A DNA stretch of 49,572 nucleotides from Candidatus Nanoarchaeia archaeon (GCA_028713535.1 JAQTOC010000001.1:1-49572), one strand, 5' to 3'. Shown: positions 15,873 to 24,629, counted from the stretch's first letter. Translations and numbers: made by a program. Notes: a model not told the origin generated them from the letters alone.

Positions 15873-18088
15873 TTGAAAAAGAAGAAGTAAGAAAAATCCT
15901 GGAGAAATATGACAAAAGATTGAGAAGCAGCATTGATCTTGAGGCCACTACACTTCCGGACAATCAGGCATTTTCAAAAGAGTATGAAATCTTCAAGGAA
16001 GAAGCATTGGATAAAACCAGCACTTTTTATGAGAGAGCATGCAAAAAAGCAGGCAAAATAATTAATGTTGCACCAAAGGAAGCAGAAAGAAAAAAATTAG
16101 AGGAGAGTATTGAGACTGCACACTTGGATGTTACCCCTGCTGAAGCTTATAGCTTTGGGGTCATAGCCGGGATGATCATAATTGTACTTGCATTAATTGT
16201 TGCTATATTCCCATTTATCTTTAATATGGTCATTGCAGGAGGAGCAGACACAGCAAAATTAAAAATATTCTTTCCATTTATCTTAATGATAGCTGGGGCT
16301 TTTATAATCAAGCCAGTTTCCAATCTTCCGCATTACCTTGCAAACAGATGGAGAACAGAAGCAGGAAACCAGATGGTTTTATGCATCTTGTATATTGTCA
16401 TGTACATGAGGCACACTTCCAATATTGAACATGCAATAAAATTTGCAGGCCAGCATGTTGGATATCCTTTATCATTGGACTTAAGAAAAGTATTCTGGAA
16501 TGTTGAATCTGGAAAATATTCCACGATGAAAGAAAGCCTGGAATCATATCTTAGCGGATGGAAGGATTATAACCTTGAATTTGTAGAAAGCTTTCATTTA
16601 ATTGAATCCAGTCTGTATGAGAGCAGTGAGCAGAGAAGACTTGAGTTATTGGATAAATCTTTAGAAGTAATGCTTGAGGGAAGCTACAACAGAATGCTGA
16701 ACTATGCACATAATCTACAATCCCCAATTACGATGCTGCATATGCTTGGAATAATTTTGCCATTACTTGGCTTAGTTGTTTTTCCATTAATTGCTGCATT
16801 TTTGCAGGGAGCATTGAAGTGGTACCACTTGATGATATTATACAATATTTTATTGCCTGTAATAGTATTCTTTGTAGGGACAAACTTATTGTCTAAAAGA
16901 CCGGTTGGGCAGGCAAACACAGACATATTAAAACAAAATCCAAGCCTGAAACAATTTCAAAAATTAAACATTGGAAGAGAGGACAAACCAATTTATGTCA
17001 ATCCAAAGCACATTGCAATTTTTATAATATCTATTTTTGTTTTACTCGGATTCTTGCCATTAATATTACATTATGCAAATCCATCGTTGGATACATTGAC
17101 TGTTGGAAGCGGAGCTTTTTCATTCAGTGTTTTGGATTACAAATGCACTACTGTTGGGAGCGTCAGAACATGTGTTGGACCATATGGACTTGGAGCATTA
17201 TTATTAAGCTTGCTGATTCCTTTAGGGATTGCAATAGGGCTTGCATTTTATTTCAGGACCATAACAAAGAGATTAATGATAATTAAGAAAGAAACTGAAA
17301 CACTGGAGCAGGAATTTTCAGGAAGTTTATTCCAGTTGGGAAATGCTGTTGAAGACGGGGTTCCTGCAGAACTTGCTTTTGAAAAAGTTGCTGGCAATCT
17401 TGCTGGCACAAGAACAGGAGATTTTTTCAAACTTGTCGGATTAAACATAAGAAAACTTGGGATGGGGATACAGGATGCAATCTTTGACAAGCAAAGGGGA
17501 GCAATATTGAGGTATCCATCTGGACTGATTGAGAGCAGCATGAAGGTCCTTATTGAAGGTTCGAGAAAAGGGCCAAAGATTGTTGCAAAAAGCTTGATTA
17601 GCATCAGTGATTATGTTGACAGAATAGAAAAAGTAAACAGGAGACTGAAAGATTTACTTGCGGATATTATCTCAAGCATGAAAAGCCAGATCACATTCTT
17701 GACTCCTGTAATTGCAGGAATAGTTGTAGGTGTTGCAACGATGGTCACAACAATCATAAATAAATTAAGCGGGACACTTGCTGGAAGCGGAGCTGATGCT
17801 TCTCAACAAATGGGGGGGCTTGCAGGGATGGCAGACATACTGGACATTACGAATGTGATCCCTGGATTTTATTTTCAATTGGTTGTTGGGTTGTTTGTAG
17901 TTGAGATGGTCTACATATTAACTGTACTTGGCAACTCAATTGAAAAAGGAGTTGATAAACTAAGCGAGCAAAATGCTATGGGAAGAAACATGCTTATCGG
18001 AGTTGGACTTTATGTTTTAATCTCATTGATAGGAATAATCGTGTTCACAATACTTGCTGGAGGAATCAATGTTGTTGCAACAACTTAG
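15869..18088 (+). CDS. Pilus/archaellum membrane platform protein (FlaJ/TadC/GspF-like)
   Basis: Polytopic protein on which the ATPase docks. Two type II secretion F-like halves are visible: membrane segments near residues 100-125 and 135-160, a cytoplasmic helical region, two more helices (about 290-345), a helix pair (about 375-470), a second cytoplasmic GspF-like domain with the TGDFFKLVGLNIRKLGMG stretch, and C-terminal helices. I place the start at ATG 15869, which overlaps the ATPase stop as ATGA; a start at 15833 would overlap by 40 bases. About 739 residues, longer than typical FlaJ, in line with the enlarged ATPase. No pilin gene is adjacent. Confidence 0.92.
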   Translation: MIEKEEVRKILEKYDKRLRSSIDLEATTLPDNQAFSKEYEIFKEEALDKTSTFYERACKKAGKIINVAPKEAERKKLEESIETAHLDVTPAEAYSFGVIAGMIIIVLALIVAIFPFIFNMVIAGGADTAKLKIFFPFILMIAGAFIIKPVSNLPHYLANRWRTEAGNQMVLCILYIVMYMRHTSNIEHAIKFAGQHVGYPLSLDLRKVFWNVESGKYSTMKESLESYLSGWKDYNLEFVESFHLIESSLYESSEQRRLELLDKSLEVMLEGSYNRMLNYAHNLQSPITMLHMLGIILPLLGLVVFPLIAAFLQGALKWYHLMILYNILLPVIVFFVGTNLLSKRPVGQANTDILKQNPSLKQFQKLNIGREDKPIYVNPKHIAIFIISIFVLLGFLPLILHYANPSLDTLTVGSGAFSFSVLDYKCTTVGSVRTCVGPYGLGALLLSLLIPLGIAIGLAFYFRTITKRLMIIKKETETLEQEFSGSLFQLGNAVEDGVPAELAFEKVAGNLAGTRTGDFFKLVGLNIRKLGMGIQDAIFDKQRGAILRYPSGLIESSMKVLIEGSRKGPKIVAKSLISISDYVDRIEKVNRRLKDLLADIISSMKSQITFLTPVIAGIVVGVATMVTTIINKLSGTLAGSGADASQQMGGLAGMADILDITNVIPGFYFQLVVGLFVVEMVYILTVLGNSIEKGVDKLSEQNAMGRNMLIGVGLYVLISLIGIIVFTILAGGINVVATT

Positions 18089-18090
18089 AA

Positions 18091-18807
18091 TTAACCGACA
18101 TAATCCAAATCTTCGTCTTTTTTAGCTTTAACATTAAGAGCAGCTTTTTTCATTTCATTATTTTTGGTAATCATTGTTTTTAGTTTCTTTTCAAATTCTT
18201 CTGCTGCTTTCAATAATGGCTTGTAGTCTACGTTTAAGTTAAGGTATTTATCAAGGACTTCTACCATCTTTGCAGCGCCTTTTGAGTCTGCCAATCCCAT
18301 CTGGGATTCAACGAAGATAGATGTTAAATCGTGGTGTTTTAATAACAAAGCACCAGTTACACCCATTACAACCCCTTCGTTTAAAGGCTTAAGACCGATT
18401 GATTCAAATTTTTTCTTTTTGGTTTTATCTTTTGAATAATAATAAGTGCTTAAGGTTGGCTGTGCTGCCCCGATCCCTTCCAACGAGATTATCTCTTTTG
18501 CGTTTAATACCTTTCCAAGTTCTTTTATTGCTTCTGCAATGTCCCATTCCTTGTTTTTTATGTTGCTTAACGCATGGATTAGTACAATGTTATTTTTTTT
18601 ATCGTAGAAGATTCCTACAGGATCCATTACCTCTGAGTTATGGATTGCAGCTATTGGCAGCATTTCCTCTGACCACATCTTTCCAATTGGCTTTGCATTG
18701 AGATGCTTGATTAAGAATTCTGTTGCAATTGTGCTTACAAGGCCAAAACCAGGAAATCCCTCTATTATTGTTGGATTTTTTGGTTTTTCTAACAAAGAAA
18801 CTTTCAT
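18091..18807 (-). CDS. PAC2-family protein (proteasome assembly chaperone-like)
   Basis: The N-terminal NPTIIEGFPGFGLVSTIATEFLI and the following Rossmann-like domain match the PAC2 family, whose archaeal members (PbaA/PbaB) are related to eukaryotic proteasome assembly chaperones. The region GIGAAQ (about 113) and MGVTGALLL (about 148) belong to the same fold. The tail from about 195 is a basic helix. At 238 residues it has family length. It lies 22 bases after the swivel-domain gene 18830-20278 on the same strand, so these are likely co-transcribed. Together with pan and cdc48 it is one of three proteasome-related genes in the window. Confidence 0.88.
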   Translation of the reverse strand: MKVSLLEKPKNPTIIEGFPGFGLVSTIATEFLIKHLNAKPIGKMWSEEMLPIAAIHNSEVMDPVGIFYDKKNNIVLIHALSNIKNKEWDIAEAIKELGKVLNAKEIISLEGIGAAQPTLSTYYYSKDKTKKKKFESIGLKPLNEGVVMGVTGALLLKHHDLTSIFVESQMGLADSKGAAKMVEVLDKYLNLNVDYKPLLKAAEEFEKKLKTMITKNNEMKKAALNVKAKKDEDLDYVG

Positions 18808-18829
18808 ATTTAGATTGATTAACTTTTAC

Positions 18830-20278
18830 TCATTTATATATTTTTCTAACTATACCTTTCTTTGCGTCTACTTCAACCAGATCTCCATCCTTAAATATCT
18901 TTGTTGCTATCTTTGTTGCAATTATACAGGGTTTGTTCATTTCTCTGGAGACTATTGCTGCATGGCATAATATGCCTCCTTCATCTGTAACAAATGCTGC
19001 TGCCTTTTCCATAGCGGGGATAAAATTAGGGAAGGTCATTACAGTTATTAAGATATCTTTTTGTTTTACCTTGGGCAGATCTTCTGGAATTAAGACAATT
19101 TTTGCTTGGCCTTGGGCATTACCTTTGTTTGCAACGTTTCCTTTGATTTCATTTATTTCACTGTTTACTTTTTCTCTTAGAAACTGCAATCTTTCCTGCC
19201 ATTTCCGCCCAGACAAAACATTATAACTATCTTTGAATGTAAACTGGGCAGAGTACTCTCTCCTTTTGTTTAATTCTTGTTCTGAGATTGGGGCTTTTTC
19301 TGTTTTTGCCATTCCAATTACTTCGGTGTAAGTTAGGTTCTGTAGGTCCTTTATTGGGAAACCTGCTTTTTTTGCTATTTCATAGAAAAGATCTTTAACT
19401 TTGTATCCTGCTCCATAGATTGTATCTGTCCTCCAAGTCCTTATATAAGCAAATTCTTTTGCAAGTTTGATTAATTTATACAACTCTGAGTCGTTTGCAA
19501 TTTTTAGTTCTTTTATTGTTTGTTTGAATAATTCTTTTTCTCTTTTTCTAGATTCAGCTAATTTTTTTAGTTCTGCATCTGGATTTTTATTTTGTGAAAT
19601 CAAGTTTTTTATTCTTTCTTCTATATCCTCTTTTGTCCAGGCCTTATCAAACTTATAACCTCTTGCTCCGATTATTGCAAATTTTTTTAGATGGTTATCC
19701 AACAATTTTTGATAGTTTTTATTCTTATAATTCTTGGTGAGGTTATACAATGATCTTTCTTCTAAGACGTGCTGATTTTCCTTGTCCGGAAATGTTAGAA
19801 TTCCCAGTATCTTTTGTTTATCTAAGTTTTCTGGAAGACTATCTGATATTCTATTTGAAATTGCTTTATCTGCAATAGGCATAGGAACCAAAAAACAGTG
19901 GCTGTGAAGTGCTGCATTAGTAAACTCCTCAATCTTTTTGATTATTTGCTGTTGGGTAAGCTCTGAACACTTTATTTTTTTTATTTCTTCTGCTTTTTTA
20001 TCTAATTTTTTTACATTAACCACCAGGGCATTTTTAAATTTATTTATTTCCGCTAGGTTTGTTTTTGAGAAAAAAACTTTCAGCCATTCAACCTCTTGTT
20101 TTTTATGAAAAACCTCCCCTTCCCCTAGACGAAGTATGCTTTCTGCATTCCAGGGGATTCCGGTTAGATTTTTAAAGTTCATATAAGCCCTGTCTGTTAT
20201 CGACCTAAAAAGCAGAGATTCAAGCCTATTTACTATACATATCCAATCTACTTCTTTGATATCATTGATTAAATCCAT
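18830..20278 (-). CDS. Stand-alone phosphohistidine swivel-domain protein A
   Basis: A 482-residue protein with a helical N-terminal region (about 1-375) and a C-terminal PEP-utiliser mobile (swivel) domain. The phospho-acceptor motif reads DEGGILCHAAIVSREMNKPC (His about 439), as in PEP synthase and PPDK, and the domain ends DLVEVDAKKGIVRK. Neither an ATP-grasp (PPDK N-terminal) domain nor the C-terminal PEP-binding barrel is present, so it cannot be a PEP synthase itself. The helical part resembles the linker of rifampin phosphotransferase-type proteins. It lies in a minus-strand unit with two small unknown genes and PAC2. Four relatives are in this window. Confidence 0.85.
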   Translation of the reverse strand: MDLINDIKEVDWICIVNRLESLLFRSITDRAYMNFKNLTGIPWNAESILRLGEGEVFHKKQEVEWLKVFFSKTNLAEINKFKNALVVNVKKLDKKAEEIKKIKCSELTQQQIIKKIEEFTNAALHSHCFLVPMPIADKAISNRISDSLPENLDKQKILGILTFPDKENQHVLEERSLYNLTKNYKNKNYQKLLDNHLKKFAIIGARGYKFDKAWTKEDIEERIKNLISQNKNPDAELKKLAESRKREKELFKQTIKELKIANDSELYKLIKLAKEFAYIRTWRTDTIYGAGYKVKDLFYEIAKKAGFPIKDLQNLTYTEVIGMAKTEKAPISEQELNKRREYSAQFTFKDSYNVLSGRKWQERLQFLREKVNSEINEIKGNVANKGNAQGQAKIVLIPEDLPKVKQKDILITVMTFPNFIPAMEKAAAFVTDEGGILCHAAIVSREMNKPCIIATKIATKIFKDGDLVEVDAKKGIVRKIYK

Positions 20279-20279
20279 A

Positions 20280-20669
20280 TTAGAACGTAACCTTCTGGTT
20301 TTTCATGTCGTGAAGTTTGTTCAAATAGTTTGTTGCCACCTTTGTCCTTTCAAAGTCCTTTAGCTTTTCCTTAAACTTAGATAAAAAGAACGAGAGTTTT
20401 TCTGAAACAATATCTTCATTGACAATAGAAGTAATCGTAATCCCTGAAAGAACATCATCACCAAAGCCAAGGCCTTGTTCGCCTTCAATGTCCCTTAGTT
20501 TTTTAAGAATTATTTCACTGACTTCCTCAGGGTCTGTTAATTTAGCATTATGGGTTGTTGTTTTTTCTTTGTTGTCTACAGAGTACCTTATGAAGAGAGT
20601 CACTATCTTGTTTACCTTGTCAACTGCAACGACTTCAGCTTCCTTAAGGGAAATATTTACCTTCTTCAT
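20280..20669 (-). CDS. Conserved-looking hypothetical protein, 129 aa
   Basis: Soluble, mixed alpha/beta protein: N-terminal strands (residues 1-40) followed by helices, with the GLGFGDDVLSGITITSIV segment in the middle. No Cys and no membrane segment. I do not recognise a family. It ends one base before the swivel gene A and starts 32 bases after the stop of the 20702-20989 gene, so it is likely an internal operon member. Confidence 0.7.
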   Translation of the reverse strand: MKKVNISLKEAEVVAVDKVNKIVTLFIRYSVDNKEKTTTHNAKLTDPEEVSEIILKKLRDIEGEQGLGFGDDVLSGITITSIVNEDIVSEKLSFFLSKFKEKLKDFERTKVATNYLNKLHDMKNQKVTF

Positions 20670-20701
20670 GAAGCTATCTAGATATTTTTTTGTTTATAAG
20701 A

Positions 20702-20989
20702 TTATTTGTTGTCAAATTTCTCTTTTGCTTTTCCTTCTTTCCAGTAGATTTGATGCGATGCGGTTTTTCCGAACAAGGCAATAGCCATGTTTATTACATC
20801 TGACTGGTAAGGCTTAAGCTTTTTTTCAGTTAATATTGACTTTGCATCCTCAATACTCTGTTTCATTAAGTTAATGTTTTCTTTTCTAGATAATTTTTCC
20901 TGTTCAATTTCCTCTTCAAGAGTAAGGTAGACTTCTTCCCATTCAGGGTACCTAGTTCCTTTCTTTGGAAATGACTTGCTAAATGCCAT
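20702..20989 (-). CDS. Hypothetical protein, 95 aa, mostly helical
   Basis: Charged, helical 95-residue protein beginning MAFSKSFPKKGTRYPEWEEVYLT, with an acidic helix (about 24-45) and a C-terminal SDVINMAIALFGKTASHQIYWKEGKAKEKF stretch reminiscent of short archaeal proteins of unknown function. No membrane segment. It is first in the minus-strand unit that continues through 20280-20669, swivel protein A and PAC2. Function unknown. Confidence 0.68.
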   Translation of the reverse strand: MAFSKSFPKKGTRYPEWEEVYLTLEEEIEQEKLSRKENINLMKQSIEDAKSILTEKKLKPYQSDVINMAIALFGKTASHQIYWKEGKAKEKFDNK

Positions 20990-21059
20990 AAAACAATCAA
21001 GGAGATGTTTTTTATAAAGTTATTTAATTAAAAACCGAAAAAGAAATAGGAAAGAGGAG

Positions 21060-21332
21060 TTATAAGAATCCTCTTATCTTTTCAATGTGCTCGGCTACCC
21101 GTGCACCATTCTCTGTAAGATTGATAACTTTAATCCTACCTTTCTTTTCAAACATAACAAGGTTTGCTTTCTGCATCTCCTGCAGAATCTTAACAGCATG
21201 AGAGTAGGTACAATCCACTTCTTTTGCTAGGACGCTTCCGTATCTGTTCTTAGTGCTCTTCATTAAAGCAACTAGAATCATAGCTGGTTTTTTTCTGAAA
21301 AACACTTCAAAAATGTCTTTTTTTCTTGCCAT
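21060..21332 (-). CDS. Winged-helix DNA-binding protein (MarR/ArsR-like fold)
   Basis: A 90-residue single winged-helix domain. The recognition region is YGSVLAKEVDCTYSHAVKILQEMQKANLV, followed by the wing MFEKKGRIKVINLTENG and a C-terminal helix, the layout of archaeal MarR-type regulators. No ligand domain is present. GGGGGAAATA lies just before ATG 21332. It has its own leading region (21333-21400) and no close same-strand partner, so it could act on its own promoter or at a distance. Target is unknown. Confidence 0.82.
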   Translation of the reverse strand: MARKKDIFEVFFRKKPAMILVALMKSTKNRYGSVLAKEVDCTYSHAVKILQEMQKANLVMFEKKGRIKVINLTENGARVAEHIEKIRGFL

Positions 21333-21500
21333 TATTTCCCCCTATCACGCCCTTTTTCTGTCCAATATTATGGTTTTGTCTTTTATTTTTAAAGATTATG
21401 TTTTGAAACTAAATATCATAACTTTATGGCTCATATATAAAGTTTTTGATGTTTTTTTTATTTTGATATTGAGTGAAAACACAGGTTGTTATGCGAAATA

Positions 21501-21510
21501 TTTTTAAAAT
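21501..21510 (+). promoter_or_regulatory. TATA box of uppS
   Basis: TTTTTAAAAT is centred 26 bases before ATG 21531, giving a leaderless transcript. The remaining ~160 bases between the winged-helix gene and this box show no ORF or structure I can support. Confidence 0.5.
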
Positions 21511-21530
21511 GAGAACTCTAAGTTTAAAGG

Positions 21531-22247
21531 ATGAAACCTGTCAAAAGCAATGTTCCGAGGCACATTGGCATTATTCTTGATGGAAACAGAAGGTTTGCCA
21601 AGAGATTAATGATGAAGCCCTGGAAAGGCCATGAGTTTGGCGCTGAGAAGATTGAAAAGCTCATGAACTGGGCTGAGGAGCTTAAAATCAAGGAAATGAC
21701 GCTTTATGCTTTTTCTATTGAAAACTTTGACAGGCCAAAAGAAGAGTTTAACATGCTTATGAGAATCTTTAAGGAATCTTTTGACAAGGTTCTTAACAGA
21801 ATTGATGAGATCAATAAAAAAGGGCTGAGAATAAGGTTTATTGGAAGAATTGAGATGTTTCCTGAAAAGGTTTACAGCAGGATGAAGAAAATAATGGAAT
21901 TGACCAAGAACAACAAAAAATACTTTATTAATTTTGCAATGGCTTATGGCGGAAGGGCTGAGATAATTGATGCTACAAAAAAAATTGCCAATGAAATCAA
22001 AAAAGGAAAGCTAAAACCAGAGCAAATCAATGAGGAATTGTTTGGCAGGAATTTATATCTGAACTCAGATCCGGATTTAATCATAAGAACTTCTGGAGAG
22101 CAAAGGATTTCTGGGTTCTTGTTGTGGCAGGGCAGCTATGCTGAATTTTATTTCATAAAAAAACTGTGGCCTGAGTTTGAGAAAGAAGATTTGGTTAAGG
22201 CAATAAATGATTATTCAAGAAGAGACAGAAGATTTGGAAAGAATTAA
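21531..22247 (+). CDS. uppS: Cis-prenyltransferase (undecaprenyl diphosphate synthase family)
   Basis: Makes long-chain cis-polyprenyl diphosphate, the lipid carrier for glycosylation in archaea. Motifs in order: HIGIILDGNRRFAKR (catalytic Asp in DGN), LYAFSIENFDRPKEE, NFAMAYGGRAEI, and PDLIIRTSGEQRISGFLLWQGSYAEFYF near the C-terminus. At 238 residues it has the standard length. It converges on the GGPP synthase gene with interlocked TAA stops (TTAA, 22244-22247), so both enzymes of the prenyl pathway are adjacent. It has a leaderless TATA box. Confidence 0.95.
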   Translation: MKPVKSNVPRHIGIILDGNRRFAKRLMMKPWKGHEFGAEKIEKLMNWAEELKIKEMTLYAFSIENFDRPKEEFNMLMRIFKESFDKVLNRIDEINKKGLRIRFIGRIEMFPEKVYSRMKKIMELTKNNKKYFINFAMAYGGRAEIIDATKKIANEIKKGKLKPEQINEELFGRNLYLNSDPDLIIRTSGEQRISGFLLWQGSYAEFYFIKKLWPEFEKEDLVKAINDYSRRDRRFGKN

Positions 22248-23266
22248 TACAAATTCTTGATGTAATCTGCCATTTCCAGCAAATAGGTTTTGCCTTCCTG
22301 CCTTAATTCAATATTTTTTATTGAGGATTTTCCTTTTTCTATTAATTCGTTTACTTTTTTCTGGCAATACTCAAATGCTCCTGAATTTTTTATTATTTTC
22401 TTTATTGTTTCTAAGTCCTTTGAAGAAATTTCCTTTGTGCCCCAGTTCTTAAAAATAAATTCTTTTTCTTCTTTTGAGCAAAGTTCAAGTGTTTTTGTTA
22501 TCAAAAGAGTTTTTTTGCCTTCTTTTGCGTCAGAATCATTTGGCTTGCCTGTTTCTTTTGTGTTTCCAAAAATACCATTAACATCGTCATGCAACTGGAA
22601 AGCGATTCCTATGTTATATGCATACTCCTGCAACTTTTTTATTTTTTCTTCTGGTGCGTTTGCCAGGATAGAGCCAATGTAGATTGGGCCCTGCATTGTG
22701 TAAGTTGCTGTTTTTAGTTCATAGAGTTTCCAGATGTCTTTTTCTGTCAGTTCTTTGAAGTTTGGGAGGACATCCATTGTTTGCCCTAAGATTTCCCTTT
22801 CAAGTATCCAGGAGATATATTTTATTGCTTCAATCTTTTCTTTTGGGCTGAATTTTGATTCAAGGATAATGTCATAAATATAGCTGGAGCAGAGATCTCC
22901 GGCAAGGATTGCTGCTGAAAGGCTTAGATGAGGATTAAACTCTTTTTCATACAGCTTGTGTATTGTTGGAAGGCCTCTTCTTAAATTTGATTTGTCCATA
23001 ATATCATCATGGATTAATAAGTAGGACTGCATCAACTCCAAGGAAAGTGAAACATCGATTATTTTATTATCATCCTTGAAGCATTTATATGCAAAGATTG
23101 TCGTTAAGGGCCTTATCCTTTTTCCTCCCCTTAATGTATATTCTGTTAGATTTTCAATTAAATTGTTGATGTATGGGGAAACACCCCTGTTTTTTTCAAG
23201 TTTTTTGTTTAGAAACGATTTAAGCAAGGAGTTTACTTTTTCCCTGTAAGTTTCTATGTTTTCCAT
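22244..23266 (-). CDS. Trans-prenyl diphosphate synthase (GGPP synthase-like)
   Basis: Elongates isoprenyl diphosphates, most likely to geranylgeranyl diphosphate for archaeal ether lipids. The first Asp-rich motif is HDDIMDKSNLRRGLPT and the second HDDVNGIFG, where the last Asp of the bacterial DDxxD is Gly, as in many archaeal enzymes. GGKRIRP near residue 38 is the family start motif. The 340 residues fit. Chain-length residue before the first motif is YLLI, which does not settle C15, C20 or C25. It faces uppS on the other strand and appears to share a promoter box with the phosphoesterase at 23317. Confidence 0.92.
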   Translation of the reverse strand: MENIETYREKVNSLLKSFLNKKLEKNRGVSPYINNLIENLTEYTLRGGKRIRPLTTIFAYKCFKDDNKIIDVSLSLELMQSYLLIHDDIMDKSNLRRGLPTIHKLYEKEFNPHLSLSAAILAGDLCSSYIYDIILESKFSPKEKIEAIKYISWILEREILGQTMDVLPNFKELTEKDIWKLYELKTATYTMQGPIYIGSILANAPEEKIKKLQEYAYNIGIAFQLHDDVNGIFGNTKETGKPNDSDAKEGKKTLLITKTLELCSKEEKEFIFKNWGTKEISSKDLETIKKIIKNSGAFEYCQKKVNELIEKGKSSIKNIELRQEGKTYLLEMADYIKNLY

Positions 23267-23286
23267 GGTTATTTTAGGTGCAAAAT

Positions 23287-23296
23287 CTTTAAAAAC
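23287..23296. promoter_or_regulatory. Shared TATA box between GGPP synthase and phosphoesterase genes
   Basis: CTTTAAAAAC is centred near 23291, equidistant (about 25-26 bases) from the two divergent starts 23266 and 23317. One box at the mid-point may drive both leaderless transcripts. Confidence 0.5.
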
Positions 23297-23316
23297 ATTG
23301 TTACGTTAGTTATTAT

Positions 23317-23919
23317 ATGAAAATACTTGCTGCAGGAGACATACACGGAGATTCTAGACTAGCTAAAAAACTAGCTGACAGAGCAGAGAAAGAACATGTT
23401 GAATTAGTCATACTCTGCGGGGATTTGACTCAGGGAGAAAAGTCCACTGAGGGAATAGTTGGTCCATTTGTTAAAAAACATAAAAGAGTTTTATTAATCC
23501 CTGGGAATCATGAGAGTGTTGCAACAGTAGATTTCCTGGCAGAATGGTATGGAGTTAAAAATCTTCATGGATACAGCGTAAAATACAAGGACATTGGATT
23601 CTTTGGCGCGAGCGCCACAAACATAGGGATACATCAAGTTAGCGAGGATGAAACGTTTAAGTTGTTAAAGCAGGGCTTTGACCACATCAAGGACGTTAAA
23701 ACAAAGATAATGATCACGCACACACACCCAAGAGGATCTAAGATGGAAAAACTTTCCAGTTTTGTTTTTGGAAGCGATGCTGTGTCAAAGGCATTGAAGA
23801 AATTTAAGCCAGATGTCTTATTATGCAGCCACGTTCATGAAGCAGAAGGCCTGGAAGAAAAAGTTGGAAACACAATTGTAATAAATGTTGGCAGAGAGGG
23901 GAAAATTCTTAATATTTGA
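23317..23919 (+). CDS. Calcineurin-like metallophosphoesterase
   Basis: Binuclear metal phosphoesterase of about 200 residues. All core motifs are present: GDIHGD (about 7), CGDLTQG (about 34), PGNHES (about 61), THTHPRG (about 135) and CSHVHEAEG (about 169). The protein is soluble and single-domain, comparable to small archaeal Icc/YfcE-like proteins. Substrate (protein, nucleotide or other phosphodiester) is not indicated by the sequence. Its 3' neighbour is an exported protein on the same strand, 68 bases downstream with its own SD. Confidence 0.9.
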   Translation: MKILAAGDIHGDSRLAKKLADRAEKEHVELVILCGDLTQGEKSTEGIVGPFVKKHKRVLLIPGNHESVATVDFLAEWYGVKNLHGYSVKYKDIGFFGASATNIGIHQVSEDETFKLLKQGFDHIKDVKTKIMITHTHPRGSKMEKLSSFVFGSDAVSKALKKFKPDVLLCSHVHEAEGLEEKVGNTIVINVGREGKILNI

Positions 23920-23987
23920 CTAAGCTCTTTGAAAACATTTAAATATTTGCTTATCTACTGAAATATAGCTATTTGAGAGGTGATTTG

Positions 23988-24623
23988 ATGAAGAAAGGAT
24001 TTGATTCTAATTTTCTTTTAGTTATGGTTGTTGCTGTTGTGGCGATTGTTGGAATCGTAGTGATGTTCAGGGCAAACGCAGTTTCTTATGACGGCTCTTG
24101 GGATGAAATCTCTGGAGAGGTTGCAAGAGACTTTGGAATGTACAAGCTCAGTGTTGGAGATAAAATAATTGTTAACTCTGTTGAGATCTCCTTGGAGAAT
24201 GTTGGAAGCAACAAAGCAATTGTAGTTAATGTTGGAGGAACTCCAGAAACCATTCCTTATGGACGAGCAGAGCTTGTTGGCGGACTTGAGATTACAAACA
24301 AGAAAGCATATTACTCATCCAAAAAAACTGCAAGATATGCTATTCTCAGGGTGATTGACAGGAGTGAACCAAGCTGCATAGACACTGATGGAGGAAAAAG
24401 ATATTTCATTAAAGGAAGTGTTTCTGGTTCAGGTCCTGATGGATCAGTATTCAGATCTGATACTTGTTTAGAGGCCATGGGCGGGTATTATGAAGAAGGA
24501 TATGAAAATATGTTGTTAGAATATTGGTGCAATGCAGGAGAGATTAACACTGTCGAATATAAATGCCCTAAGGGCTGTTCTGATGGAATCTGCCTTGGAA
24601 AAAACAGCATTGAAAGAGTATAA
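23988..24623 (+). CDS. Exported pilin-like protein with Cys-rich tail
   Basis: The start is ATG 23988, with AGGTGA at 23977-23982; an in-frame TTG 15 bases earlier only precedes the SD. The N-terminus is MKKG followed by FDSNFLLV and a hydrophobic stretch to about residue 27, resembling a class III (prepilin) signal with cleavage after the Gly. The rest is extracytoplasmic beta-rich sequence with four Cys clusters; the last has the pattern C-x11-C-P-x2-C-x2-G-x-C-L. The same module recurs in the SGNH protein 27914-29107. It is a candidate filament subunit for the FlaI/FlaJ machine, but a simple membrane anchor is equally possible. A T-rich terminator follows. Confidence 0.72.
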   Translation: MKKGFDSNFLLVMVVAVVAIVGIVVMFRANAVSYDGSWDEISGEVARDFGMYKLSVGDKIIVNSVEISLENVGSNKAIVVNVGGTPETIPYGRAELVGGLEITNKKAYYSSKKTARYAILRVIDRSEPSCIDTDGGKRYFIKGSVSGSGPDGSVFRSDTCLEAMGGYYEEGYENMLLEYWCNAGEINTVEYKCPKGCSDGICLGKNSIERV

Positions 24624-24629
24624 AACTAA

